Made by a program: the position numbers and the translations under genes | Notes under the pieces: generated by a model | Database searches by the model: none | Told to the model about the DNA's origin: nothing | The model's input: only the letters and a program-made list of their open reading frames with translations | In this document: one piece after another, positions 8,716 to 18,793 of the stretch | Numbering within the stretch: position 1 is the first letter of the stretch | How the letters are laid out: each line of letters begins with the position of its first letter | NCBI GenBank assembly: GCA_964619935.1 | Contig: CAZUGO010000059.1 | Coordinates: forward strand, 1 to 64,000 | Reading direction: 5' to 3' | Origin: CAZUGO01 sp964619935 | Lineage (GTDB): Bacteria; Planctomycetota; Phycisphaerae; UBA1845; CAIVHJ01 | DNA: 64,000 bases

Positions 8716-11700
8716 GTGACACCGATCAACTCACAACCACCGGCGGAACTACCGGAACCTCCCGCGACCCCCAGACCGCCACGCACTCGGCGGCGCTGGA
8801 TCAGGCGGGTCATTGTGTTGTTCATCCTGGTGCTGGTGCTTGTGGGCGGCGTGCCGTACGCGGCATCGACCGCGCCCGGACGCCGGCTGGTCAGTTCGGT
8901 GGTCAGCGGCAAGATCGCCGGGCAAGTCGACATTGGCATGCTGTCGCTGACCTGGCTGGGCCCCTGCCGGGCGGGCGATGTGCGGGTCACCGACCCTGAC
9001 GGCAAGCAGGTCCTGGTGGTCGGCAAGGCCGTCGTCACCCAAGGCCTATGGCAATTGATTGCCAGCGGCGGACAACTGGCGATCCTCACCACCGAGGCCG
9101 TCGAGGCCCAACTCCGAATCTTCGACGACAACACCGTGTCGCTGGCGGCCGCCTTCGAATCGCCGGCGTCATCGGCCGCGGCGCGCTCCGGCGAACCGCG
9201 TGAAGTCATTGATGCTCGGTTCGAGCACCTGTCAGGACGCTACGTCGACGACCGCCTGGAGTTCGATGCGCCGGACATCCACTTGACCCCGCCCACGGGG
9301 TTTGGCGGCAATCCAGTGGCTCTGGCCCTCAAGGGCCACGTTGCGTCGGGCCCCAACGGCCTCGACGCCCACGTGGTGCTGGGCGGCGACCTGGGCACCG
9401 CCGATGCCACGATCGCGTACCCATCCGGGGGCTCAGGAACGACGTCATCGCTGGCGGAGTTGGTCAGCGCCGCGCTCGCCGGCGGCCCGGTAAACCTGCC
9501 AGGCATTACCGCCACTTCCGATGCCACCATCGACATTGCCCGAGTCGCCGGGCTGGCGCCAGGGCTGCTGCGGGTCCGGCAGGACACCACGCTGACCGGC
9601 GGCACCCTGACGATCGAGAAGCTCTCCGTCACCGGTGGTGCCCAACCCACCGTCAGCGGTCGTGTAACCGTCAGCGGTTTGGCCGCCCAAAGCGGCGGTG
9701 AACGCATCACCGTCGAGCCGGTGGTCATGAACGTTGATGCGGTGTACGAGACCGACAACGGCCTGGTCCTGCGGCAGTCCGGAATCGAATCGAGTTTTGC
9801 GACCATCAATGCCAGCGGCACGGCGGCGAACCTGACGGCCGATTTCAAGGCCGACCTGTCGCGTCTGCATGCCCAGTTCAATCGGCTGTTCGACCTGCAG
9901 GCCATCGAGTCCGCGGGGCAGCTCGAAGGTCAGTTGACGCTCACGCGGGCGTCGGACGACCGCGTCGGCGTGCAACTCAGCACCCAGGCTCGCGACCTGC
10001 GGTTGGCCAGCGGCGGCCGCAAGTTTGCCTGCGGGCACGCCACCATCCAGCATACCGGTGACGTGGACATCGCCGGCGGAACCGTGGGGCGGATCTCCAG
10101 CAAGAACCTTAACGTCGGCATTGACAGTCGCATCAATGTCGCGGCCGCCGGATGGGTGGACCTGCGCAGCCGCGGGTTCGAAGCCCGGGTGGATACCACC
10201 GACCTGGATCTGGCGGATCTGGCCGGCCGCCTCCAGGCGGTCGGGGTGGACGCCTTGACCGGCTTTGCCGGCACCCTGACGCTGAAGGCTTCGGGATTGC
10301 GCCCGGGCAGTTCGGGCCCCGTCCAGTCGGACGGCAACCTGGAAGCTCACGATTTGACGCGCGACGGCAAGCCCCTGGCCGGCGCGCGGCTGCGCTGTGC
10401 TTGGAGCGGGGGCCGCCTCGATCCGGCAACCTCGGAGTTCGCGGTGGCCAAACTGACCCTGGACGGCGCCGAGGTCCAGGCGGATCTGCAGGTGGCTTAT
10501 GCGCCGGTGCCGCAGACCGCCGGCGCGGGCACCGCCACGCTGACCACCGCCGTGCTAGCCGGAAACATCCCGCCGTTGCCGAACGTCACGGCGCAAGGCC
10601 AGGCCACGGTGAACCTGCCGTTGATCATGGCCGTCATCGAGCCCTTCCTGGATGCCAAGCCGGACCTGCAGATCAACAACGGGCAGCTCAAGCTGACCGG
10701 CCTGCAGGTCCAGACCGCCGGTCCGCCGGCGCTCAAGGGGGTCGTCGATCTGTCGAATGTGGTGGTCGCCCGTGCCGGAAAAACGCAGCCCTGGCCGCCG
10801 GTGTCGATCGACATGGACCTGGGCCTCAAGCAAGGGGTCGGCCTGGAGTGCCGCCGGGTGCGGGTCAAGTCCACCGTTCTGGACCTCGACGGCAGCGGAT
10901 CACCCGCCGGAGCCAAGGCCACGCTGCGCGCCGACCTCGGGCCGTTGCGCCAATTGCTGGACAGTGTGATCGCGCTTCCGGTCGCGGGCCTTGCCGGGCA
11001 ACCCGAAGGCACGTTGCAACTGACCCGCGCCGGGCAGGATCAACTGGACTACTCGGTCGATCTCAAGACCGGGGCGTTTCAAGTGCGCACCGCCGACCGC
11101 GACATCCGGCTGACCAGCGGCTCGGTGACCGGTGGCGGAGCAGTGCTGCTCAAGGAAGACCGCCCGGTGCGCGTGGCCCTAAACACCTTCCGGGCCGCCT
11201 TGGATGATCAGTTGAACCTCTCAGGCTCCGGTTGGTACGACCTGGTCGAGGACACCTTCGACGCCGACCTGCAGATTCCGCAGGCGGAATTGGCCTACCT
11301 CGGGGCCAAGGCGGCCGAGTGCGGCATCGACAACCTGGAGTCGTTCCAGGGATCCCTGGCGCTGCGCAGCAAGGTCGAGCGACCCCAACAGGACGCTGCC
11401 ATCGTGTCCAGTGGTGACGCCCGGATCGATCGTTTGGCCCGGGACGGCGAGGTGCTCAGCAGCCAGGGGGTCACCGTCCAGTGGAAAGACCTGCGCTTCG
11501 ATCCGGCGTCCGGTGACCTGAAAATCCCCAGCGCCGAGGTCCGCAGTGACCTGTTGGATGTGCAAGTCGTTCAGGCTGCCGTGCAGACCGGCGCGACGGC
11601 GTCCCTGAGCGGCGATCTTACCGGCCGGGCCGATCTGGCCCGGTGTATGGACTTGATCGGGCAATTTCGCGGCACCGGTCCGCCGGCCCCCCTGGCCGGG

Positions 11701-12948
11701 ACCATGAACTTCGAGACCCACTGTGCCGTGGCGTCCGGCGTCACCACCCTGGGCGGCAAGGCCCGCGTGGAGCAATTCGCATTCGGCAGCGGCCAGGACA
11801 CCATCACCGAGCCGCAAGTGGTTTTGGACTACCGCGGCCGCATGGATCCCCGGCAGGACGTCATCACGGTCGAGCAGTTGGATCTCAAGTCACAGACCTT
11901 GTCGATGCAGCTCGCCGGCGACATCCGCGACTATTCCAAGAGCGTGACCCTGGCGCTGGCCGGGAAGTACTCTGGTTCCTGCGATCGGCTCAGCGCCATT
12001 CTGCACGGCTATGCCCCCGGCACCGTCGAGATCGTCGGGTTACAAGGGCCGACCGCCGACACCATCCGGATCGCCGGGCCGTTGTACACGCCGGGCGGTG
12101 TGTTCGACATCAGTGGGCTTCAGGGCGGAATGGCGCTGCACTGGAAGAGCGGCGCATTGCTGGCGCTGCCGTTGAGCGCCGCCGAATTACCGGCGTCGCT
12201 GCACGACGGCGCGCTGCACGTGCCCTTGCGTGAGCTGTCGGTCGCCGGCGGCGTTCTGCGCCTGGGCGGTCGCATCGACCTGCGCGGCGAGGCCCCCATG
12301 CTGGAGATTCCCGGCAAGGTCCAGATTCTCGAGAACGTGACCATCGACCAGAACCTGGCCCGTTCATTGCTCAGTCGGATGAACCCGATCTTCATGCAGC
12401 TGGCGGCCATCGAGGGCCAGGTCTCCTTGCGCGGCGAGGACATCAGCCTGCCGTTGGGGTCCGCGATCACGCGCGGCGGCGGCGGCCGCGGCCACCTGGA
12501 CTGGTCGCAGATGAAGGTCCAACCGGGCGGGCTCCTCGGCGAACTGCTGCGGCTCTCCGGGTTGCCGGAAACGCAGCTTTATGCCATCCACGGCTCGGGG
12601 CTGGATTTTCAGATTCGCGACGGGCGGATCCACTATAAGGACTTTGTGATCCGGTTCGGCAATGAGTTTGATTTGCGGTTTTACGGTTCGGTGGGTCTGG
12701 ACGATACCCTGGACCTGATGGTCTCGTTGCCGGTCAGCGCCAAGCTGCTGGACCAGCTCAAGGTCCCGGTCGTGGGTGGGTTGCTGGCCAACGCCCGGCT
12801 GGACATTCCGGTGGTCGGAACCCGCGAGCGGCCGCGACTGGACCTGTCGAAGGCCGATCTGACCAAGATCTTCGGATCGGGCACGGGACTGATCCCCGAT
12901 CTGGAAAAGCTCTTTCCCCCGCCGAAGCCCAAGTCCAAGAAGCCGTAG
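8716..12948 (+). CDS. AsmA-like inner-membrane-anchored envelope protein
   Basis: 1410 residues. A proline-rich cytoplasmic tail (1-30) is followed by one transmembrane helix (about 31-50) and a very long, beta-strand-rich periplasmic part with repeated 'LxLxGxxxLxxGxxxL' patterns, in the manner of AsmA/TamB/YhdP proteins that bridge the envelope and are implicated in lipid transport. The C-terminal part (about 1190-1400) shows the AsmA-C-like run IHGSGLDFQIRDGRI, DLRFYGSVGLDDTLDL and PVVGTRERPRLDL, then a basic tail PKPKSKKP. GTG 8716 is chosen because GGAGGGG lies 7 nt upstream. A specific paralogue cannot be named. It sits just upstream of a YihY-like membrane protein, possibly co-transcribed. 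Confidence 0.8.
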   Translation: MTPINSQPPAELPEPPATPRPPRTRRRWIRRVIVLFILVLVLVGGVPYAASTAPGRRLVSSVVSGKIAGQVDIGMLSLTWLGPCRAGDVRVTDPDGKQVLVVGKAVVTQGLWQLIASGGQLAILTTEAVEAQLRIFDDNTVSLAAAFESPASSAAARSGEPREVIDARFEHLSGRYVDDRLEFDAPDIHLTPPTGFGGNPVALALKGHVASGPNGLDAHVVLGGDLGTADATIAYPSGGSGTTSSLAELVSAALAGGPVNLPGITATSDATIDIARVAGLAPGLLRVRQDTTLTGGTLTIEKLSVTGGAQPTVSGRVTVSGLAAQSGGERITVEPVVMNVDAVYETDNGLVLRQSGIESSFATINASGTAANLTADFKADLSRLHAQFNRLFDLQAIESAGQLEGQLTLTRASDDRVGVQLSTQARDLRLASGGRKFACGHATIQHTGDVDIAGGTVGRISSKNLNVGIDSRINVAAAGWVDLRSRGFEARVDTTDLDLADLAGRLQAVGVDALTGFAGTLTLKASGLRPGSSGPVQSDGNLEAHDLTRDGKPLAGARLRCAWSGGRLDPATSEFAVAKLTLDGAEVQADLQVAYAPVPQTAGAGTATLTTAVLAGNIPPLPNVTAQGQATVNLPLIMAVIEPFLDAKPDLQINNGQLKLTGLQVQTAGPPALKGVVDLSNVVVARAGKTQPWPPVSIDMDLGLKQGVGLECRRVRVKSTVLDLDGSGSPAGAKATLRADLGPLRQLLDSVIALPVAGLAGQPEGTLQLTRAGQDQLDYSVDLKTGAFQVRTADRDIRLTSGSVTGGGAVLLKEDRPVRVALNTFRAALDDQLNLSGSGWYDLVEDTFDADLQIPQAELAYLGAKAAECGIDNLESFQGSLALRSKVERPQQDAAIVSSGDARIDRLARDGEVLSSQGVTVQWKDLRFDPASGDLKIPSAEVRSDLLDVQVVQAAVQTGATASLSGDLTGRADLARCMDLIGQFRGTGPPAPLAGTMNFETHCAVASGVTTLGGKARVEQFAFGSGQDTITEPQVVLDYRGRMDPRQDVITVEQLDLKSQTLSMQLAGDIRDYSKSVTLALAGKYSGSCDRLSAILHGYAPGTVEIVGLQGPTADTIRIAGPLYTPGGVFDISGLQGGMALHWKSGALLALPLSAAELPASLHDGALHVPLRELSVAGGVLRLGGRIDLRGEAPMLEIPGKVQILENVTIDQNLARSLLSRMNPIFMQLAAIEGQVSLRGEDISLPLGSAITRGGGGRGHLDWSQMKVQPGGLLGELLRLSGLPETQLYAIHGSGLDFQIRDGRIHYKDFVIRFGNEFDLRFYGSVGLDDTLDLMVSLPVSAKLLDQLKVPVVGGLLANARLDIPVVGTRERPRLDLSKADLTKIFGSGTGLIPDLEKLFPPPKPKSKKP

Positions 12949-12996
12949 GCCGCCGGGTCGCCCTGGGGTGGGCGGAGGGGCCGGAAACGTGCTGCC

Positions 12997-14433
12997 ATGA
13001 CCAAAAAGCTGACCCACTACATCGAACATCTGCTATCCGCTCCGACGTTGGAACTGGGCTGGTGGGCCAAGTTCCTGCGCTACCAGGTGCAGTTGTGGCG
13101 GTTCTGCATGGGGCGCTTGTGGGCCAACAACGTCATGGCCATGAGTGCGGCGTTGTCCTTCCGGACCATTTTCGCGCTGGTCCCGATCCTGGCCCTGAGC
13201 TTCCTGATGCTGCGGGCGGTCGGTGCCCTGGAGGGCAGCAAAGGGCATTTGCGCACCGTGTTGGCGACTTCCGGTCTGGATCAGATCATCGTGCGGGAAG
13301 ACGCCGTCGGTCAGGACCGGCCGACCGCAGCGCTCGACGATTCAGGATCGCTGACCCGGGTGGTCAACGTGGCCGACGAAATCGAGCGACTAGTCGGCCG
13401 GGTCGAAAGCAAACTCACCGTCGAACGGGTCGGGCCGATCGGCGTGATCCTGTTGGTGTGGTCGGCGATGACCCTGATCGCCACCATCGAGCGCTCGCTG
13501 AACCGCATTTTCGAAGCACCGCAAAAACGATCCTTCAGCCGGCGGATCATGTTGTACTGGTCGTCGATCACGCTGCTGCCGTTGCTGCTGACCTCCGCCA
13601 GTTTCCTGGGCCGCCAGGTCATCGAGATTTCGGTACGGACGCCGGGGGGCTCCTGGCTGCTGTCGGCGGTGGGGTGGGCCGGCCCGTTCGTGGTCGCCGT
13701 GCTGTTGATCGCCGCCGGATACGAGTTCATTCCCAACACCCGGGTGAGCTGGCGTTCGGCCCTGGCCGGAGCCCTGGTCTCAGTTCCGCTGTGGCTGCTG
13801 GCCAAATGGGGATTCGGCGTGTACGTACAGAAGCTGGTGGTCGGCGGCAATCTGTACGGGGCCCTGGGATTGGTGCCTTTGTTCTTGGTCTGGGTCAACG
13901 TGTCCTGGACCATCCTGTTGTTTGGGGCCGAGTTGGCCCACACCGCCGCCCACCTGGACCAGTTGCAAGCCGCCGAACTGGCCCGGCGGACGGTGCTCGG
14001 GCCGCTCGACTATCTGGCGGCGGCGGTGTCGGTGGCCCGGCCCTTCCATGAGGGGCGCGGCCCGGTGGCGATCCGCGATCTGGAGGATGCGCTCCATCTC
14101 CCGGCCGAGTCGATCGACGGGTTGTTGGAGCGGTTGCGCCGCAACGGTGTAATCTGTGCAGCCAACGGTCACGTTCCGGAGGGCTTCGTTCTGGCCCGAC
14201 CGGCCGACAGGATCCCCCTGTTGGAGGTTCTGGAGATGGACGGACCGCCGGCAGAATCGCCGGGCGGGCTGCGTTACGCACCTGAGGTCGAGGCACTGGT
14301 CGCCGGGGTCAGAGATTACGCCGACCGCGCGCTCGGTCAATTGTCGCTGGCCGACGTGCTGGGCTCACGATGGCCCGGCCCGCCCGCCGCAGGTTCACCG
14401 CCCCTGCCGCCCCTGCCGGCCCGCAGCGACTGA
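12997..14433 (+). CDS. YihY/BrkB-family inner-membrane protein
   Basis: 478 residues with about six hydrophobic helices in the first 320, including the family's opening pattern (MSAALSFRTIFALVPILALSF), the central GVILLVWSAMTLIATIERSLNRIF, and the last helix LYGALGLVPLFLVWVNVSWTILLFGAEL. These are typical of the YihY (BrkB, formerly misnamed RNase BN) family, whose transport role is unsettled. About 110 residues beyond the membrane domain form a cytoplasmic extension with a winged-helix look (AIRDLEDALHLPAESIDGLLERLRRNGVI). It starts 48 nt after the AsmA-like gene on the same strand and is followed by a terminator-like hairpin. Confidence 0.88.
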   Translation: MTKKLTHYIEHLLSAPTLELGWWAKFLRYQVQLWRFCMGRLWANNVMAMSAALSFRTIFALVPILALSFLMLRAVGALEGSKGHLRTVLATSGLDQIIVREDAVGQDRPTAALDDSGSLTRVVNVADEIERLVGRVESKLTVERVGPIGVILLVWSAMTLIATIERSLNRIFEAPQKRSFSRRIMLYWSSITLLPLLLTSASFLGRQVIEISVRTPGGSWLLSAVGWAGPFVVAVLLIAAGYEFIPNTRVSWRSALAGALVSVPLWLLAKWGFGVYVQKLVVGGNLYGALGLVPLFLVWVNVSWTILLFGAELAHTAAHLDQLQAAELARRTVLGPLDYLAAAVSVARPFHEGRGPVAIRDLEDALHLPAESIDGLLERLRRNGVICAANGHVPEGFVLARPADRIPLLEVLEMDGPPAESPGGLRYAPEVEALVAGVRDYADRALGQLSLADVLGSRWPGPPAAGSPPLPPLPARSD

Positions 14434-14445
14434 GCCCGGCATCCG

Positions 14446-14466
14446 GCCGGCTTTGCGGTGGCCGGC
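14446..14466 (+). terminator. Candidate intrinsic terminator after the YihY-like gene
   Basis: A 6-bp GC-only stem (GCCGGC 14446-14451 with GCCGGC 14461-14466) and a 9-nt loop are followed by TTCTTTGTT. The stem is short, but the trailing T-rich stretch and the position 12 bp after the stop codon support it. Confidence 0.5.
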
Positions 14467-14553
14467 TTCTTTGTTACGGTAGTGGGCGGGTTCGCGGTCG
14501 CATGTTCGGCGCCGCGGCCGGGCGCCTAGGATTTCACTACGGAGGTCAGGACC

Positions 14554-15375
14554 ATGTCACGGTTTGGTTTTGGAATGTTGCTGGCGGTTGGTTTGCTGTC
14601 CTCTGGCTGCGCCTCGACAAGCACCGGACGCAGCCAGCTCATGCTGGTCAGCCAGGATCAGGAAAAGGCCCTGGGTGGAGAAGCCTACCAGCAGGTGCTC
14701 AGCGAATCGCAGTTGAGCAATGACGCGCCCATGTCGGCAATTGTCCGCCGGGTCGGCCAACGCATCGCCGCGGCCGCCGAGCGCCCCGATTTCGACTGGG
14801 AGTTTAACCTCATCGAGTCGCCGCAGGTCAACGCGTTCTGCCTGCCCGGCGGGAAGATCGCGATCTTCACCGGCATCCTGCCGGTCCTGCAGAACGAAGC
14901 GGGAATGGCCGCGGTGATGGGCCACGAGGTCGCCCACGCCCTGGAGCGGCACGGTGCCGAGCGCATGAGCCAGCAACTGGCCGCCGGGGCGCTGCAACAG
15001 ACCTTGAAGTTTGGTTTCCGCGGCGCTGGCGCCGGGACCCAGGATGTGATCATGGGCGTATTCGGTGTCGGCAGCCAGTATGGCGTGCTGCTGCCGTACA
15101 GCCGGGCTCACGAACTGGAGGCCGACCAGGTGGGGCTGTTGCTGGCGGCCAAGGCCGGCTACCTACCCACCGAGGCCGTGGCCTTGTGGGAGCGCATGAA
15201 GGCTTCCGGCGGCAAAAAGCCGCCGGAGATCCTGTCCACCCACCCGTCGGAAGGTCGCCGCATCGAGCAGATGCAGGATTTCATGTCCACGGCCATGCAG
15301 CGCTACGAGCAGGCCCAGCAGCAGTTTGGCCTGGGCGACCGCTGGGCCGGTTCACCGGAAGTCACCCGCCGGTAG
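14554..15375 (+). CDS. M48-family zinc metalloprotease, lipoprotein
   Basis: 273 residues. The N-terminus MSRFGFGMLLAVGLLSSGC is a lipoprotein signal with the acylated cysteine at about residue 19. The catalytic zinc motif HEVAH is at 124-128, and the third ligand is the glutamate in HELEADQ near residue 188. The preceding NAFCLPGGKIAIFTGIL strand is the family's active-site edge. The size and layout match the LoiP/YcaL-type periplasmic M48 peptidases that degrade damaged outer-membrane proteins; that role is inferred from the family. ATG 14554 has ACGGAGG upstream. It stands alone, with the next gene convergent. Confidence 0.93.
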   Translation: MSRFGFGMLLAVGLLSSGCASTSTGRSQLMLVSQDQEKALGGEAYQQVLSESQLSNDAPMSAIVRRVGQRIAAAAERPDFDWEFNLIESPQVNAFCLPGGKIAIFTGILPVLQNEAGMAAVMGHEVAHALERHGAERMSQQLAAGALQQTLKFGFRGAGAGTQDVIMGVFGVGSQYGVLLPYSRAHELEADQVGLLLAAKAGYLPTEAVALWERMKASGGKKPPEILSTHPSEGRRIEQMQDFMSTAMQRYEQAQQQFGLGDRWAGSPEVTRR

Positions 15376-15536
15376 CACCGCCCCTGACGGTCGCGGCTCT
15401 GACTGGGCGTCACGCTTGACCGCGGCGGTGGATGACCTCTGCGATCTTCTTCGTGACTGCGGCGGAACCCTGAACGACGAATGGTCATCGACCCCGGCCT
15501 GCGAGCAATCCGCCACCTGTGGTCGTGATCGCCGGC

Positions 15537-16865
15537 CTACCGGGACGTTGCATCGGCGACGATGTTGAAGTCCACCGCTGTGCCGTCGAACTTGAACCGC
15601 TGGCCCTGCATGTGCGATTCAAGTGTGAGTTCCGCGAGCCCTCCGGGCAGCTCGGGGCAGCGATAGGGTGTTGCGTGCAGATCCGAGCCCCAGTCCGGAT
15701 AGGTCCCGGGGGCGGCGATCTTCCACCCGGGGCAATCGAAGGACCGGCCCTTGATCGTGATGCGCTTGGCCGGCAGAGCCGTGGTCTGGGTGCGCGGGTC
15801 CGTGGCCGGGTGATCCGGCGGGTCGATCCACGCCTCGGCAATCAGGCTGTGCACTTGGGCGGGCAGGGCGGTGCCGTCGTCTCCGAGGAATTGCTGACGT
15901 TCCACCATCAGCCGGTCGCGGCTCTTGCTCGTGAGGAGGGTCTTCAGACGCACCGGCGTACGCACGCCCTGGTGCTCCTGAGTTCCTTCCAGGATCAGGT
16001 ACGAGCCCTCTCCGAACGCGGCCCAGCGCTCGTAGTCCGGATTGCGGACCTTGCCCTCGATCGAGGCCAGCGCGGCCGGTGCGGAGTCAACTCGCGTGGT
16101 GAGCCGGGGGGCAATGTGGGCCGCGACAAATGCGGAGCTGAGCACATCGGTGTGCCCGCCGGCGTACCCCAGCTTGGCGAACTCCGGCCGCCACGGGATG
16201 GTGACCACCTTGGCGTACTGACTGCGGGTCGCGGAGGTCGCCTCCTGCGGGACCCGAAATCCGCTCAGTCCGGCGGCCGGAACCGTGCCGCTGGCCCGAT
16301 CGGCGGTTCCGGACATCGGCACCAGGAACTCCAGCACGGGGTCTTTCGCCGATGTGAACACGTACATCTTGTTGTCGAGGTTCTGCAGGGCCCGGGTCAG
16401 ATCATACGTAGAACTGATGCTCGCACCGCACAGCACGGCATTGTCGATCCGTGCACCGGCCGGCATTTCTTCAAGCGCAAAGACCACCACCGTGGTACCG
16501 GCCGACAACCCCATAAACGACACGGGGGCCTGCGGGTACCGTCGTGAATACGCGGTCGCTTCCTGGGCCAATTTGCGGGCCTTGTTGCGCTTGTACTGCA
16601 CACTGGCGTCCTGGTCAGGGATCACGCCCAGGCCGGTATTCCAGGAGAAGACTTCGCCGGAACCCGGGTAGCCGCCCTTGAGCAGCCCGTCGCGGAGTCC
16701 GCCCGTCCAGTTCATCAGCCCACCACCCCCGGCACCGTCGCAGTAGTAGACATAGCCATGAGGGATCCGTTCCGCTCGATTCGCTAAGGGCGCCTGGCAT
16801 CCGGCGAAGGCCGGGACCAAGGCGATCCACATGGCGGCCGTGCTTGACCTGAGGCTGTTGTTCAT
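15537..16865 (-). CDS. Putative lipoprotein with serine-hydrolase motif
   Basis: 442 residues from ATG 16865, with AAGGAG about 8 nt upstream. The signal peptide ends in a lipobox-like AFAGC (Cys 23). Residues 34-300 look like an alpha/beta hydrolase: a glycine-rich turn (CDGAGGGG), then GLSAG at 119-123 (nucleophile Ser 121) after a VSFM strand, and an aspartate/histidine region (AKDPVLEFLVP; GYAGGHTDV) that could complete the triad. The C-terminal 150 residues are not recognised. The protein would be exported and lipid-anchored. The substrate is unknown, and without a structure-level match the hydrolase call is moderate. Confidence 0.6.
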   Translation of the reverse strand: MNNSLRSSTAAMWIALVPAFAGCQAPLANRAERIPHGYVYYCDGAGGGGLMNWTGGLRDGLLKGGYPGSGEVFSWNTGLGVIPDQDASVQYKRNKARKLAQEATAYSRRYPQAPVSFMGLSAGTTVVVFALEEMPAGARIDNAVLCGASISSTYDLTRALQNLDNKMYVFTSAKDPVLEFLVPMSGTADRASGTVPAAGLSGFRVPQEATSATRSQYAKVVTIPWRPEFAKLGYAGGHTDVLSSAFVAAHIAPRLTTRVDSAPAALASIEGKVRNPDYERWAAFGEGSYLILEGTQEHQGVRTPVRLKTLLTSKSRDRLMVERQQFLGDDGTALPAQVHSLIAEAWIDPPDHPATDPRTQTTALPAKRITIKGRSFDCPGWKIAAPGTYPDWGSDLHATPYRCPELPGGLAELTLESHMQGQRFKFDGTAVDFNIVADATSR

Positions 16866-17210
16866 GGTGAATGCTCCTTGCCTTGACGCACCTAACGGGA
16901 GGAGGTCCGAGCATATATATAAGGTATACGGGTTCCGCCCGGTCCGCCAGATACTCAAGGGCGATCCTCACAATGTCGTTAGGCAGCAGCCGGCCCAGCC
17001 CCGCGCTGTCGCGGCAGGAAACCGCAGGTAGCCGGCTGCAGGCCGCCACCCGGAAAGATTGCATTTGATAATGACTTGGGTGTTGTTGTGGCGGCCCTGG
17101 GGCGCATCGACACCCCGGCGCGGCGGTGATATCATGCGGTCGTCATGGCCGCCTGGGCACGGCCAAGTCGAGTGCACCCGGGTACCTTCAAAGACCACAA
17201 GGAGTCGATC
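16866..17210. other. Divergent intergenic region
   Basis: 345 bp between the lipoprotein gene (minus) and a secreted hypothetical (plus). An AT-rich island (TATATATAAGGTATAC around 16914-16929) could hold the -10 region of the minus-strand gene, but I see no good -35. The plus-strand promoter candidate is listed separately. No RNA gene is seen. Confidence 0.4.
17107..17135 (+). promoter_or_regulatory. Candidate sigma70-type promoter
   Basis: TCGACA at 17107-17112, a 17-bp spacer and TATCAT at 17130-17135. This predicts transcription from about 17142 and a leader of about 69 nt before the ATG at 17211. Confidence 0.5.
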
Positions 17211-18698
17211 ATGTTCAGCGCCAGGATACCTCTGGTCGTTACCATAACCGTCCTGCTCGTGTTGTCAGGGGGTGGTGTCGCTGCCTCACCGTTCGACGAT
17301 CTCGTTGGGCGCGTGCCAGCCGGAGTCAACGCCATCATGACTGTGGATGTGGAGGGGATGTACAAGAGCGAGATCGCGGTCAAGGGGGATTGGCAGGCCA
17401 ACAAGGCGACCTCCTACGTGACCCAGCCCATCCTTCTGCCTCCGGACGCCCGGCGGTTTCTAATGGCGACCAAACTGGACACCGAGACCCTGGCGATGAG
17501 CTGGGGCGTGGTCATCATGGACCGGACGGCGATGCCGTCCCTGCCGCTATTGGCCCGGGCTGAAAGCGGGCGGATCGACAAGATCGCCGAGACCGACGTA
17601 GTGTGGTCGCCCCACGACATCTACTATGTCAAGTTTAGCGACAAGATCATGGGTGGCATCATGCCGGCGAATCGGCAGAGCGTCACGCGCTGGATCACCC
17701 AACGCGGTGCCTGGAAAGGCACAGGGCTGTCAAGCTACCTCGGCAAGGTCCTGGAGTCGTCCGATGCCCAACGCCACCAGGTGGTGATGGCCGTGGACCT
17801 CGAGGATCTGTTGGATCCGGCGGAGGTCCTGGACAAGCTGCGGGCTTCCCCGACGATGGCGAACCACTCCGCCGATCTGGAGGCCACCGCGGACATCATT
17901 TCATCGATCAAGGGCGTGGCTCTGGGAATCAAGTTTACCGACAAGGCGTCCGGGACCTTTGTCATCAACTTCGGAAAGGAAGCCACCGGCACCCAAGACT
18001 TCATCAAGCCGCTGCTGCTGGAGACCTTCGACAACCTTGAAATCAACCTGAAGGACTTTGAATCGTGGACCGCCTCGGTCACGGGCAACAGGGTGCGGTT
18101 GACTGGTGATTTCTCGCGCAGCGGTCTGTCGCTGATTGCCAGCCTGCTCGAGTTTCCGACACCCCGCAATGTTGCAGCGCCGGAAACCACGCAGGAGATC
18201 AAGGACGGCGACCGCGGCGGCGAACTGCCGGTGGCCAAGGCGTCGCAGCAATACTTCCAATCGGTGAGCGAGCTGATCGACGCCGTGCAGGAGCACCCGA
18301 GTTCCTCCGTGTGGATGCGCAAGACCGTCGATCACATCAGCGACGTGCCGGTCCGCAACGTCGATCCGGAACTGCTGGCCTATGGGGTCGAGGTCAGCGA
18401 CCTGCTGCTGACGGCCGCCGACAAGCACACCGAAAGCCGGCTCGAGGCCGATGCCAGGCAGTCTGCGATCAAGCCCCAGAGCACGCAGCGCTATTCGTAC
18501 CGCGGGTCCTACCACCGCGGCTACCGTGGATCCAGCCCCAACAGCTATCGCAGCCAGAACTACGGCGAGCGGCAGCGGCTCGAGGCGGAAGGGCGGGTCA
18601 AGGCCAGCAAAGCCACCAACGAGATGCTTCGCAAGGTTGCCGAGTTGACCGCCAAGGTCCGGGCCACGATGGCCGAGCGCTACTCAATGGAGTTCTGA
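17211..18698 (+). CDS. Secreted hypothetical protein
   Basis: 495 residues; ATG 17211 is preceded by AAGGAG. A clear signal peptide (MFSARIPLVVTITVLLVLSGGGVAAS) is followed by a domain starting FDDLVGRVPAGVNAIMTVDVEGM. Related openings ('VPAxANAIxxVDV') occur, to my recollection, in planctomycete exported proteins of unknown function. The C-terminus has a short Tyr/Ser/Arg-rich linker (SYRGSYHRGYRGSSPNSY, about 428-448) and then a helical, possibly coiled-coil tail. No catalytic motif is visible, and I do not recognise the family. It is followed by a TIR-domain gene about 95 bp downstream. Confidence 0.75.
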   Translation: MFSARIPLVVTITVLLVLSGGGVAASPFDDLVGRVPAGVNAIMTVDVEGMYKSEIAVKGDWQANKATSYVTQPILLPPDARRFLMATKLDTETLAMSWGVVIMDRTAMPSLPLLARAESGRIDKIAETDVVWSPHDIYYVKFSDKIMGGIMPANRQSVTRWITQRGAWKGTGLSSYLGKVLESSDAQRHQVVMAVDLEDLLDPAEVLDKLRASPTMANHSADLEATADIISSIKGVALGIKFTDKASGTFVINFGKEATGTQDFIKPLLLETFDNLEINLKDFESWTASVTGNRVRLTGDFSRSGLSLIASLLEFPTPRNVAAPETTQEIKDGDRGGELPVAKASQQYFQSVSELIDAVQEHPSSSVWMRKTVDHISDVPVRNVDPELLAYGVEVSDLLLTAADKHTESRLEADARQSAIKPQSTQRYSYRGSYHRGYRGSSPNSYRSQNYGERQRLEAEGRVKASKATNEMLRKVAELTAKVRATMAERYSMEF

Positions 18699-18793
18699 AG
18701 TCGAGCGCGGCGGGGGGTCCAGAGCGCAAGTGACTTCGCTCGGCATTGAGGCAGCCGTCTTATCCTGTCTGTCGTGGAGGTGCTCGCCGAACC